In this document: piece after piece, positions 42,984 to 56,700 of the stretch
Position numbering within the stretch: the first letter of the stretch is position 1
Layout of the letters: each line of letters opens with the position of its first letter
Assembly: GCA_030142905.1 (NCBI GenBank)
Contig: JASJOG010000348.1
Location: forward strand, 124,001-188,000
DNA length: 64,000 nucleotides
Origin: Heliopora coerulea
Lineage: Eukaryota > Cnidaria > Anthozoa > Scleralcyonacea > Helioporidae
Reading direction: 5' to 3'
Position numbers and translations under genes: made by a program
Notes under the pieces: generated by a model
Seen by the model: only the letters and a program-made list of their open reading frames with translations
What the model was told of the DNA's origin: nothing
The model's database searches: none

Positions 42984-45900
42984 ACCAACCATGACTTCTT
43001 CTTTCTTTTATTCTCGTCAACTTGCAAGATGTCGAGACCGCGACGAAGGTTGATGACAGAATACGGATATAAACTTTGCCATGTTACAATCAGAGAAGCC
43101 TTCATGAAGTCAGAGTGAAAGTAAACCGCTTTAGAGAAAGCCGGAAAATGAATAATCAAGAGGCCAGAATTTGGCTCCTCCTACATTTAGCGCCCAGGGA
43201 CAACCGTCCTCCTTTGCTCGCCCTCAGTACAACACTGATAATTAGTATATGAGCAAACCATGGTGAACAAATCTTCAACCATGTAAATATTAGAATAGAG
43301 CTGCGTTGAGTTTAGTTTCAAATTTCATTCCACTATGGTTTACGGTACGACAGAATTTAGGGAATTTAACATGACAAAAAGTCTACGAAGCCGTTTGGCA
43401 ACATGCTCTGGAAATAGGGATTTGCTTTCTAGCTTATAGAAAATTTTGAGACTAAACGTACCTCCTTGGACAAAAGAAACCGAAGTAACCGTGGTATTAC
43501 TGTAGTAGTTTGTTGGTATCACCAGTGGCAAAGCTAAACAGCAACCAGCGATGCCATGGAAATTTGACATTACCTAAGCATGGCGACAAGTCATGCCATA
43601 CAAATTTAAAATGAACTACGATATTCAGGTATCAAGCCATCTACCTCCAACAATGTAATGGTTACTATTTAAACATGCAACAATCGGTGACCAAAGTAAT
43701 GGTATCTAAGTTGCAACAAAATAATGTTAATGCATGTGTTTTGGTTGATGACCAAATATTGTACATAATTTATATTTGCATGGCATGATCCTGAATCTTT
43801 GCATCAATAAGCTTAAATTTGCAAAGCATGACTAGTCTCTATGCTTAGCTTCGCCACTGGGTATCACTCAACTTACCTTGTAGGAACGCTTCTCTGCCTT
43901 ACACCATTTCGTTATTTTCTCTGTATCACCCACTGCAACTCCAACGAGCAGATTCATCATAACTATGATGATGATTACCAGAAAGCAAAGCAGGAAAAGC
44001 TTCTCAAGCAAATAATGAGGACCTTCGCCTTTTTCCAAGAATACCTCACGATAATCGATCTCGCCAGTCATCATCACTGAGGTTGTCAACATTGAAAGGG
44101 AAACGTTTTGAAAGCCTTCATCTTTTCTCATCAACACGTAAAATGCCATCGAGAAGGCAAAAATAAAAAAAAATACCACGGGCAATACCTATAACGGGAG
44201 GACAATATTGTCTACTTTTAACTGGATTAGAACTCCGCAAAATTCTGTATGAAAACATGCCACCATGGGATCTTCGGACGATACATCAAATGCGAGAGGT
44301 GGTGTTTAATAAGTATTTTATGGCAAATTTCGAAACAAATAAAAATAGATAACTTTAAACGAAGGACCCTGTAAGGCTTAGCAATGTCAACAGAGTGATT
44401 TCTCGTGAGTATACTTTAGAATCGGATTTATGTGAAGCGAACGAGAATGAGTGGGTTTCCCAGCCTGAAGAAGGACTCCTTGGTTTCGAATTAGTTGGAC
44501 ATAAGGAAAATTTCACATGTCACCTAACACGTAAAAGACATGGAATTGGAACATTTTCATAGATAAAATTTTCATTTCACATACGAATGTGAACATTTTC
44601 ATATATGAAGTACCACTCATATATGAGAAGACTCACATGTGAAATGAACTAATTCAAAAATTTCTCATGTGAAATGTTGCAGTTCGAAACATATATTTCA
44701 CATATGAAACGGAAGATTCACATGTGAAAATTAATGTCACATATGAAATTTTCATCTCACATATGGGGAATTGAAACGATTCACATGCGAAATATTATTT
44801 TCATATGTAAAATTTCATCTAAAATTTTTATAAGGAAGCTTTCACCTACACAGGTTAAATGTAGCCAAGTTTGCGCACACGTTCGCTCGCAAATACTAGT
44901 GCACATTTGTAACTATATGCATCACCCTACGAGTGAAATAGTCTGTATGCAGAATCAGTGTACTAGTAGTGTGAGGGTATACACCTTCACATAAGTTGAA
45001 CTCACTTTTAAAAAGGACGTAAACACTTTCTTTGCCATGATTATGTAAATTCCGACATACGGCGTGCTTTTGTAAAACCAGAGATAATTGATCCAGGCCA
45101 ACAATACTGCTATAGCTCCCGCTTCTGTTTGGGCCTCTGTTTTGTCCTTAGTCAGAGGAATTAGGTAGAAAACAGCTGATACATACATCGTCCATTCCAA
45201 GCAATTATTTGGGTCAGAAAAGTAGTGCTTCCAACTAAATCTTATCTGAAAAGACAATTGCAATATGTGGGAAAGGATAGGACAGGTACTTGTACTAGTA
45301 TCGCGGTGAGTGGGTAGCCAGAAATATTCACATGTATGTATAAATTTTACAATGTTAGATGAATGATCGTCAAGCCCTATACTCAGAAAAAAGATTTCTG
45401 AGCCTCGGACGGGGATCGAACCAGCAAACATGACCGGTAAGACGCTCTTGAGTCTTGGTAGCTCAATGGTTACAGCGTTATACCTGTCATCAGAAGGTTG
45501 CGGGTTCGATCTCGTCTGGGGCTCAGAAATCGTTCCCTAAACAAAGCTATAGTCAGGGAACGGCACATTATTCCCACCATTGATGATGTACTGTCTGATC
45601 TAAATGGCTGTAAAGTGTTCAGTAAGATTGATTTGAATCAAGGATACCACCAGATCCCGCTCCACCCTGACTCAAGACCACTGACCACATTCTCCACTCA
45701 TATTGGGTTATACCGATACAAACGTCTCAACTTTGGTCTTTCGTGTGTTGCAGAAATCTTCCAAAAGAAAGTGAGTGATGCAATCCATGGCATACCCTGT
45801 GTCAAAAATATCAGTGATGATATCTACATTGGTGGTATAGACAACGAAACCCATGACCGACATCTGAGACAAGTGTTCCGCAAACTACATGAGAATGGGC

Positions 45901-48900
45901 TGACAATCAATTTGCCTAAATGTCAATTTCGCGTTTCCACCATGCTTTTCTTTGGTCATGTGTTCTCGGAAAAGGGCATGTCACCTGATCCAAGAAAAGT
46001 TGAAGCTCTTCAAAGTGTTACTCCACCAACTAATGTATCAGAAGTACGAAGCCTCCTTAGCTCTGCGGCATTCTGCTCAACGTTCATCAAGGACTTTGCA
46101 GTGATTACCAGACCTCTTCGACAGCTTACTTGTGACGGAGTAAAGTGGCAGTGGACTCGAGAAGAACAGTCATCATTTGAAAGACTAAAATCGGCATTAT
46201 CTACCAAGACTATCCTTGGATACTTTGACCCTAAGAAACCAACTTCCGTCTTTGTTGATGGTAGCCCCGTTGGTCTAGGTGCGGTTCTGACCCAAGAAGA
46301 TGAGTCAACCAAAGAAGTGACACCGCTGCACTATGCCAGTTGTTCGCTTACTCCCACTCAGATGAGGTATCCACAGATTGATCGTGAAGCTCTGTCAATC
46401 TATATGGCAATAAAACGCTTTCACCTATTTATATATGGCAAAGATTTCAAGGTCATCACCGATCACAAGCCTCTTGTAGCTTCGTTCAATAATCCATCTT
46501 CAAAACCGTCTGCCAGGATGGAACGCTGGTTCATGGAGCTACAGCAGTATCGCTTCACTGTAGAATATTGCCCTGGTGCTTCAAACCCAGCCTACTACGC
46601 TTCGAGACACCCAGTTGCAGATCTAGAATCCCACAACTATGAAATTGAATCTGAGGAGCACATCTCTTTCGTCGCAAGGAATGCTGTACCAAAAGCCATC
46701 ACATTGTCTGAGATAGAGTCCGCAATTGCAAAGGACATGACGCTTCAAGCTGTCATGTCTGCGGTCAAATCTGGTTGCTGGCACAAAGCTCCCCCTGACG
46801 TATCACTATCTGAACTGTCACGTTATGAACAAGTAAAAGAGCATCTAACTTGCTCAGACACTGTCTTGCTGAAATCTGATCGCCTTGTGGTACCTGCTGT
46901 ATTGCAAAAACGAATCATTGACATCGCCCATGAAGGCCATTTGGACATAGTAATGACAAAGGCCCTCCAGCGAGAAAAGGTCTGGTTCCCATGCATGGAC
47001 AAGATGGTGGAAACAAAGATTAAGGCCTGCTTACCTTGTCAAGTGGTGACCCCAATCTATACTAGAGAACCTCTTCAAATGTCTCTACTACCTGGCAACC
47101 CTTCTGATGAAGTGAATGTCGACTTTGCGTTTGTGGATGATGAAACCCTGCTCCTGTTGATTGACGACTACTCAAGGTTCCCGTTTACAGAACCAGTATC
47201 ATCAACATCTGCTAGTGCTGTCATACCCAAACTAGATCAGCTATTTGCTACATTTGGAACTCCCCGTGTGGTTAAATTGGATAATGGTCCACCGTTCAAT
47301 GGAGAAGAGTTTGCTAAATTCGCTCATATACTTGGTTTTAAACATCGCAAGGTTACTCCGCTCTGGCCAAGGGCCAATGGAGAGGTTGAGAGGTTTGTGA
47401 AAACCCTGAAGAAGTGCATCAAAGCAGCCAAAGCAGAAGGGAGAAATTGGAGAAAGGAACTGCAAGCAATCTTACGCAATTACCGTACCACACCTCACGC
47501 AACTACTGGTGTTGCCCCCGCTGTATTGTTATTAAAATGTCCGGTCCGTAACAAGCTACCGCAAGTCAGCCATGCAGACCCCGTATCCAAGATCATACGC
47601 AAATACTATTACGTTCTGTGATCAGTTTATCATCTTTGAGTCGGATGATAACGTGCTGAGGAAGTGGACACGAACTTGTCTGAATTGGATGTTTTCAGCC
47701 ATTTTGACGAGGTCTTCTTCAAAGGCGCTTAATTCCTCCACGGGCGGTGCTGGTTTATTTGACTTTAGGCCGTACTTGCATTCATTCTTGTCGTTGGACG
47801 TCCCGTTCAAGAAGAAATGCGCTTTCCATCGTAGCCTGCTAACAAAGCCTTCAATTTTTTCGACCAGTTTTCGTTGGTATACGTCCGGTGTTGGTATAGG
47901 TATGTTTTTCATAGAGTATTTGAAGCGACGTTTCTTCATCTTCGTATTTGTGGTAGAATGTCAATGCTACAGTGCACAACTGAAATACAGGTGCTTAATA
48001 GGTGAAAAGGTGCAGAGGTGTGTGAGCTCATCGGCCTTTACATCCTAAGAAAACTGGCCGACCGATTTGGAAATGAGAACGCCGGACTCTACAGAGACGA
48101 CGGCCTAATCCTACTGAAGAACGTTACCGGATGACTTGCAGAAAAAGCAAAAGAAGGAGCTCAGCCGCATTTTCGATTCATTTGACCTGAGATTTACAGC
48201 GACAGCCAACATGAAAATCGTTAACTTCCTAGACATCACCCTAGACCTTACCAGCGAGAAGTACCAACCCCATAAGAAACCAAACGACGACACTTTATAC
48301 ATTAACAGCCACTCTAACCATCTACCATCAATCATTAAACAGCTTCCAAAGTCCGTTAGCTCTTCCAACCATGCGACCTTCGAATGTACCGTCCTAGCTT
48401 ACTACAAATCAAATACTTACCTGATGACTCATTACCCGCATCCACCGAACATAAAAAAAGATCGCGTAATATCCATTGGTTCAAACCTCCATTTAGCAGA
48501 AACGTGAAGACCAACATCGGCAGGAAATTTCTCAATCTCGTGAACAAGTATTTCCCCGCGCTCAACAAACTAGCCAAGATTTCTAACAGGAACACTATGA
48601 AAATAAGCTACAGCTGCATGGACAACAAGAAAAGTGTCATAAAAAAAACACAACACACACGTTTTGTCGAAACACGCAATTCAAGCCCCTACGTCCGACC
48701 TACCACGGACCAAAAAAAGCGAAACTTGCCCTCTCCAAGGAAAATGCCTTTCATCCAATCTGATTTACCAAGCCGAACTGACAACAACGGACAACGGAAC
48801 CGCAAATAAATACATCGGTATGACAGCCAACTCATTCAAAACCCGCTATAACAACCATATGAAATCTTGTCGGAATGCCAAGTACTCAAAAGAAACCGCG

Positions 48901-50689
48901 TTATCAAACCATATTTCGGACTTGAAAAGCGAGAATAGAGAGTATGTAGTAAAATGGTCAATTCTGAAACACGCAAAAGCCCACACAAGCGGGGGAAGAA
49001 GATGCAATTTGTGCCTTGAAGAAAAAGCCGCCATCATGAGAGCCGACCCGAAAACACTTCTCAACAAAAGAACTGAAATCATTTCGAAATGCCGCCACAG
49101 AGACAAATACTGCCTACGCAACTACGCAACGACGTCAATTATTCCAATCTATCTACGCAATGACTTCTATAAAAGACCTTTGAACCGAACTTTCTTTCAG
49201 TTGTGTGAAGATCGTCTACTAGCGTGAAACTATTACAAACAACATTCATCTTTCGTCCTACTTTACTGTCTTGCTCTATCGAATAAGATATCAAGCACTG
49301 TCAGAGTTCGTTAATAACCTTTTCACCTATATATATATATATATATATATTTATATACACCAATGATGAGTACCACGAAGGTTACAGCGTTGGAATGAAA
49401 ATATAGAGCGCTCAGTACCGTTACTGGTAGAGCGAATAAGTAAATACAAAAGACAAAATTTTGCTGTCGCTACTCTGAGTTTCACGCGCTCAGGCGATCA
49501 TCAGGCAACTGACAGATAAGATTTAATTATTCACATATATACAGGCAACAAAAGTTTAAAGGAAGTGTTTGGTTACATGTCGGCATTTGCTGAATAGTTT
49601 GGACCGTCTATTCAAAATGTTTTTCCCTTGTCTCTTTAGGATAAGCAACTTTTCTTCGAGGCATAGGCGACATTTTCTTGATCCTGCCTTGCATGATGGA
49701 ATTTGCTAGATGATATCCCACACGATTGTGTATTTGCATTTGTTGTCTTTCAGGTTCCAAATGTGTTTTGAAAGCTCGGTTTCGTTTAAGTATTTTTTGT
49801 CGTTGAGAGATTTACAGTGATTTTGGTACCTAGTTTTGAAGTCGTTACTTTTTACACCTGTGTATGTTTTCGTCTCGTTGTTGTCAGTGGTCGTTACTCT
49901 TGCCTTGTAAAGGACGCTGGTTTGCAGGCAAATGCCTTTTACAGGACATTGTTCAGGGTTTCTACAGTTACATAATTGAGTGTTCTTTGTGTAAGATAGT
50001 TTCTCTTGATTGTTGTGTCGCTTCAGTATTGTGTTGTTGTGCCTTTTAATAAATGTTTTCATGTTTTCGCTGCAGCTGTAACTAACACGGATAGTGTGTC
50101 TGTTGAATAGTTTGTGTAGTTTGTTGTTTGGAGGGAAGTGTTTGTCGATTAGTTGCAAGAAGTCGCGTGCGATGTTAGTTTTGACGTTTTTACTGTAGGG
50201 TGGATTATACCAGATTACGTTGCGTTGTCTTCTGCGTTAGGTTTCAGTGTGGATGTTAGGAAGACATACATAGGTGTAACAGGTAACGACTTCAAAACTA
50301 GGTACTAAATCACTGTAAATCTCTCAACAACAAAAAATACTTAAACGAAACCGAGCTTTCAAAACACATTTGGAACCTGAAAGATAACAAACGCAAATAC
50401 ACAATCGTGTGGGATATCATCTAGCAAATTCCATCATGCAAGGCAGGATCAAGAAAATGTCGCCTATGCCTCGAAGAAAAGTTGCTTATCCTAAAGAGAC
50501 AAGGGAAAAACATTTTGAACAGACGGTCCGAACTATTCAGCAAATGCCGACATGTAACCAAACACTTCCTTTAAACTTTTGTTGCCTGTATATATGTGAA
50601 TAATTAAATCTTATCTGTCAGTTGCCTGATGATCGCCTAAGCGCGTGAAACTCAGAGTAGCGACAGCAAAACTTTATCTTTTGTATTTA

Positions 50690-50732
<43 letters not shown>

Positions 50733-53700
50733 ACATGTATGTACGTATATGTATGTATTTATGTATATGCTAGTTCACCTACCTCAATCAGCCTACCTTG
50801 GACTATTCTAACGTTGAACTAGCCAGTTATACAGTTTTTGGCTACCATTATACACTGATCAAAATTAAGACTAAGGATGTAAAAGCATGTGAAATAGCTT
50901 AAACAAGTTCGATACGATCGAAAAACTTTGTTGAAATATTAGGAATTAAACTTTTGGCCACTTGGCACGACCTTCGTCCGAATTCGTCTGGTCCTAGACC
51001 TTTTTCTAAAGTTTAAGTCCACTGGTTGTTACAGTAACAAACCTGCAAGATTTCTTTATAGACATTGGATAAAGTAACAAAGAAAGACACCACAGAAAGC
51101 CCAATTAGACCAGGTGATGTTGACTTGTAGGAACCTAAGAATGGAGAAAAATGGTGAACTAATCGCTGATAAACGAGGCGTGTTGATTTCAGAATCATCC
51201 TCAGAGTAACATGACCAGAACATTTCGTGAATTGACCTTCATTGCCAAAGTCAACTTTTCTAGCTAACTTTAGCAGTGTTGGTGAATTCATGAAATATTC
51301 TGCTCATGTTACGCTGAGGATGATTCCAAAATAGAGTCTAAACACTGCACATCCTCACGGATATCGAGCGTTACGTTCTCAAGAGAATCTCTCGTACACT
51401 TGAATTGGATAAAACAAGCATACTGTTCCCAGTTGACTCGATAGCTCAATTGGTAGAGCAGCGGTCATGTGACCCTGAGATGCGAGTTCGAATCCCGCTC
51501 TAGTCAACTTTTCTAGTTGACTTCAGCAGTGTAGGTCAATTCATAAAATATTCAGACGTCTTGCTGTCTAGTCTTTCAGGAAAGGCATACACGATATTTT
51601 CTGACAATTTTTATTTTTTATTATTCACTGGACAAAGACGCAACAGTAAACTATTATATTACTATGTTTTTGTAAAATGTTCAGCCTGTTTTCATAATTT
51701 TTCGTCATTGTTCTTCGGTGAATAGGCTAATTAAGTAACACAATCTGGAGCTTCTTAAGACTTCTTAACTTCCCTTAAGTCTATAATACTGAAAAATTTG
51801 GTTAGACTCAATTCTCTATGGTGCTGTTTCAGCTTTAAAATCGCTTAAAGTTTTCTTATAGAGTTACCTTTTACTTGGAGCCAAATATACATGGTCATCG
51901 ACAGTAGAAATATGGTGTATTCAAGGATACTTAAGTAATACGAAATCCTTGCATTCGAATGGTTCCATTTTCTATCCAAGAATTTCACTACCAAAGGATG
52001 AGCCAAGCAATCATAACACTCGTTTGTAATCATACTCTTTATCGCCTTTAAACCTTTGCCAGCATAGTAAAAGAGAAGAGGAAAAGTAAATTATTTCGTG
52101 CAGAGCAAGAAAGTGAGTGGCTAATGTACTCTCAGGCCTCATGTACGACGTTCATGTGAAGTAGACGGGCACAAACCACATGTGAACATTGACTTACAAA
52201 TAAATTTGACAAATCTATCAATCGATCCATTTATCCATCCAAACAAACCGTCCATCCCTCCATCCCATCCATCCCATCCATTCTGGTAGAACAGAATTGA
52301 ACATGTTTTAAGTGTAAGAACTGATGTAACCATCGTGGTAAAATGAAGTTTTCGTATCGTATCGTATTGATCCCACCATCTCCCTATCCATCCACTAATC
52401 CATCCACATGTCCATGCATCCATCCGTGCATTCATTCCTCAGTCTATCTATCCCATCCATCCATCCATCCATCCATCCATCCATCCGCCCTACAATCCAT
52501 CCATCCGTCCATCCATTCATTCATTCATCCATCCAACCATCCATCCATCTATCCGTCCACCCTTCCATCCATCCATCCAATCCATCTATTTCTCGATCTA
52601 TCTATCACTTCCTCAATCCATCCACCAATCCACATATAATTATGGTACGGCACTTACTCCAGGACGGTGCCAATTAGTATCTTTGCTCTTTTCGTGGCGT
52701 TTATTTGAGGGCAGAATTTGATTTATTTAAGAATTGAGAATCGAGAATTGAGGTAAGATTTCAACCAAATTAGGTGATTCCATCTCTATACTTCACATAC
52801 ACGAAATAAATTTAAGACCGACTGGTGCGGTTGGAAAGTGATACTTTGATTAGGATAAGAACAAGTTCAGCGACATAGGAATGCATGAGGTGTTCGTCAT
52901 CATCTGGAGTCACGTGCTTAAAACGTAATTAATCACATGTTTCGTACGTGGAACGTGACGAGCGTGTCATCACTTGCGATCACGAGTAAATTTTGTAGTT
53001 TAGATAGAATGTTGGTGGGAGTGATTCATCACTCCTACCTTCGTCATTTAGTGACTAACCTTTTTTTCTGTCATCTTGAATCGGAAAAAAATCATATGTA
53101 AAAGTAATTCCCGAACCCGTAGAATCGGTTTTCTTCAGGCATTTGTCTAGAATTTTCACAGCAACGTCCGGCATTTGCTTCAACAGCTTAGACATAATTT
53201 CTTCAGTACCACCTTCGGAATTTTTCATAAGCTGAAACGACAAGAGTTACTGAGACGGATTTGACCCACCAATAGCAAAAAATGGAAGCGATTGAGACAC
53301 CAGGCGGGAATTGGAGTCGATTTTTCAAATTTAGCCTCGGGAACATACCAATTTGACGTTCTGAGCCGAGAAAGTTTACTTATTTCCAAAACAAACCCAT
53401 CGTTTAACAATAACGTCAAGTCTTTTCCCTTTAACTTTATTTTAACACCTCTCCTTTTCCTTTTGCTCTATCATGCACCTTTTGAGCACCACATCTCTCA
53501 TATAATTATAGCTTTGTAATTTTTTTTACCTTCTTCAAATCATCGACTTCTCCATCCTTTACGCAGAATTCAATAATTTCTAACGCAGCTTTGTTTCGGT
53601 TTGGCATGTGGGTATATCTTGTCACACAGTCCAAGAGGTTTTCTTTCTGGTATTCACCGAACGCCTTTCCACCATTCCAAAGTAGGTGTCTCAGAATTTC

Positions 53701-56700
53701 TGCACATCCTCTCTCTGCTGCCAGAACGGCCGCTGTTTCATAGTAATCAGACCTCCAATTCACCATTTCAGGATTCTTTCCTACGAGATACTTGACTGTG
53801 GGTAAAGACTTGCCAGCTACTGCATAGTGAAGAGCTGACCAGTTGAAATAGTTGCTAAAAATGCAACATGTTACGAATGAAACAGAAATTTCAATGAACT
53901 AAGCAAAAGTATATAAAGTGAAGGTGTTTCCTATTCTGACTAAATTATCAGAATATTTCATGAACTGACCAGCACAATCTTTTAAGTACAATCTTTCGGA
54001 GTTTGTTGACTCAAATTTGACATCCTCGGTAATTTTTAATGTCCAAACTTTTGTTCTTATATTCATAGTTATAAATTTTATATCGTAAACTTTCTTTGAC
54101 AACGTTTTTAAATTAGCTTAACTGTATGCAAGTAATAATACTGTTAAATTTTAAATACGTGCGTGTAATAATATTCGTACAATGAAATAATGTTTGAGTG
54201 TAATTGTATTTTAAGTAGACACACGTCCCTTTAAAAGCAGCTCTATTTTTTTTGGTTTTTGTTAATTTATTATTACACCTGTTAATTTTACCGTTTATAA
54301 ATATGATTAAATTAGAAAATTAGATATCTGCTCAAGTCAACTTGAAAAGTTGACTTGAGCGGTATTTGAGATCACATCTTCAGGTAACCGGACCACTGCT
54401 CTGCCAATTGAATTATATAGTCAACTGGGAACAGTATACTCGTTTCATCCGGTTTGAATGCACGAGAGATTCTCGCGACAACGTAACGCTCGATATCCGT
54501 GAAGACGTGAAGTGTTTCGACTATATTTGGGAATCAGGGTGACATGAACAGAATAATTCATGAACTGATCAAAACCTGTAAAGAGCTTGTATTTATTTTG
54601 TTCGCAGTGGTCACCGTGAATCGTCCTCTGAAAAACTAAACAAATAGTAGTGGAACTTCTGCCCGCTCATCATCTATAGAACATCACCTATATACATCAT
54701 CATCTATAGTACATATAGTCTATCCATTTCATGATTAAATAAGTGAATGCATTAATTTCTTTGAATTTTTTTTTATCTTTCGCAAATTTTTAATTGTGTA
54801 CTAAACAAGCCTAAAAATTCAATCTAATGATTTTAGCTCGGTTTTTGTGAGCCTTGGTTTAAAAAATCGAGACGAGGGTTCGCCAGCGCTGATCAGAAGT
54901 TGTGCACAACCAGCATGAGACACAAACGCACGGACGTCCAATAATCCAAACATGACAAGTGAGCAATGAGCGAATTTCAGTGAAATCTGGCTAGCAAGAT
55001 TTATTGCGATGTATAAAATAAGGGTTCAATTCGTTAAAAAAGCCTTTTCTTCGAAAATACAACTTCTCAGAAACTAAGAAATCCCCAGAAAGTTTAGAAG
55101 AACTCACCTTCTTGTATGTATCGAAGCTCCATTGTCTAGCAACAATTTTACAATGTCCTTTCTTCCAGCATATGCAGCTTCATGAAGAGGAGTCCGTTTT
55201 TCCTTGTTTTTGCTTTGAAGGACACGATTGAATGATTCTTTATCATTTTCTTTGAAATGCAAGAGTATCCGTTCCAGTATCTTGTCGCTGCTTTTCTTAA
55301 CACAAGCTGTACAATGGAATATTGATTCTTTGTTCCTTTTTGCGTACTTCATCAGCAAGTCGACATTCTAAAAAAATAGAAAAAGAATCCGAAGGGAAAA
55401 AACGAAACTTTTTCCAACTCAGAATGAAATTATATTTGATAAGTAAATTCTTAAATTGGTGACTCTATTTTCCTGTGCAGTTCATATGCATTCAAATTGA
55501 ACAAACCTCAGGTAAACCTTCACGAGCTGCATGATGTAGTGGTGGACAGCCATCGTTGTCTTTTTTACTGAATAATTCAGAATATTCGTCTTCTTGCTGA
55601 ATGAAACGAAAATTTTTCCTTCATTGTCTTGCACAAAAAGGCTCTTGAAGTTTAATTCTTATCAGCTCACAGTCGCAACTGTCTTAATTTGCTTAGCAGT
55701 AAATGTAAATCACCAAAGCATAAAGTTTAAAAAGACTAAACTACGACAACTCGATCAACTCACGAGACATTTAAAAATATGCAAAAGATTATTCTAGTTA
55801 TTATTAAAAATTCCATCGAAAGAAATTATGTGATATCAATGCCTATGGATGTTTCTGACAGTTCATTTTTAAAATCTCAAAGATTTAATCTATTGGCGTC
55901 GAGATACCCATTACCCTTACAAATTTCATCTATGAACTTTACCACGCATTAAAGTTTCTTGTTAGAAATTATCGATTTTGAGATTTTGGGTGGTGACAGG
56001 TTTTATCATTGAGCGAGTTCACCTTCACGAATCCCAATGTGTCTCATAAATATTCTCATGCTCATAATAAAATTCGTAGGTCCACCTTCAGGAATGTGGG
56101 TTACCTTGTCCCAAATTCTGCTTTGAACTTCAAATTTCTACCTTACGTCGGGAGGTTTACTGCCACTACTTGTTTGATACGTGTTGCATACTTGTACACC
56201 CCAGTCGTTTCTTTTGGTTAAATCACGTTTGTAAAGTATGTGGAAATTTTTCCGTGGCCAACGTTAAAAAGTTGGGAGGAAGAAGGAAAGGTATACATTA
56301 CTGGATTAAAAATTTGTACGTAATTCACTGGTCTCTTACATTTTCCGTGCCAAGATATATGATTCTCTTGAACTGCTCAAGTATTTCTAAATTTAAGTGT
56401 AATAATCTTATTATGTTTTTAAATGACCAGAAAGGAGATATTTGTGCATAAACGTACCATCAAACGTTTTAGGATTTCGGATTGTTTAGCCTCTGCAGCG
56501 TAGTGAAAGACATTTCTCCCTTTGTCGTCATCCAGGGAGATAGTTTTCATCCCACGATTGTTCTCTAATATTAAATCAATCATTTCCATTTGGAGGCCTT
56601 CCACCGCCCTTTAAAAACATTAAGCCATGAATTTTAATCCTTGGAAAACCACATTAACTGAATATTATTTTTATTATTCTCCAAGATATTAGTTATTACC

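Noticed and set aside
43340..43570. Minus-strand frame as an extra TRPA exon
   Set aside because: Although a phase-compatible AG and GT can be found, the peptide does not resemble the region after S6, and the exon at 43099 continues the channel better.
47572..48048. 158-codon plus-strand ORF after the Gypsy fragment
   Set aside because: It is the shadow of the minus-strand Penelope N-terminal frame, which has the recognisable family pattern.
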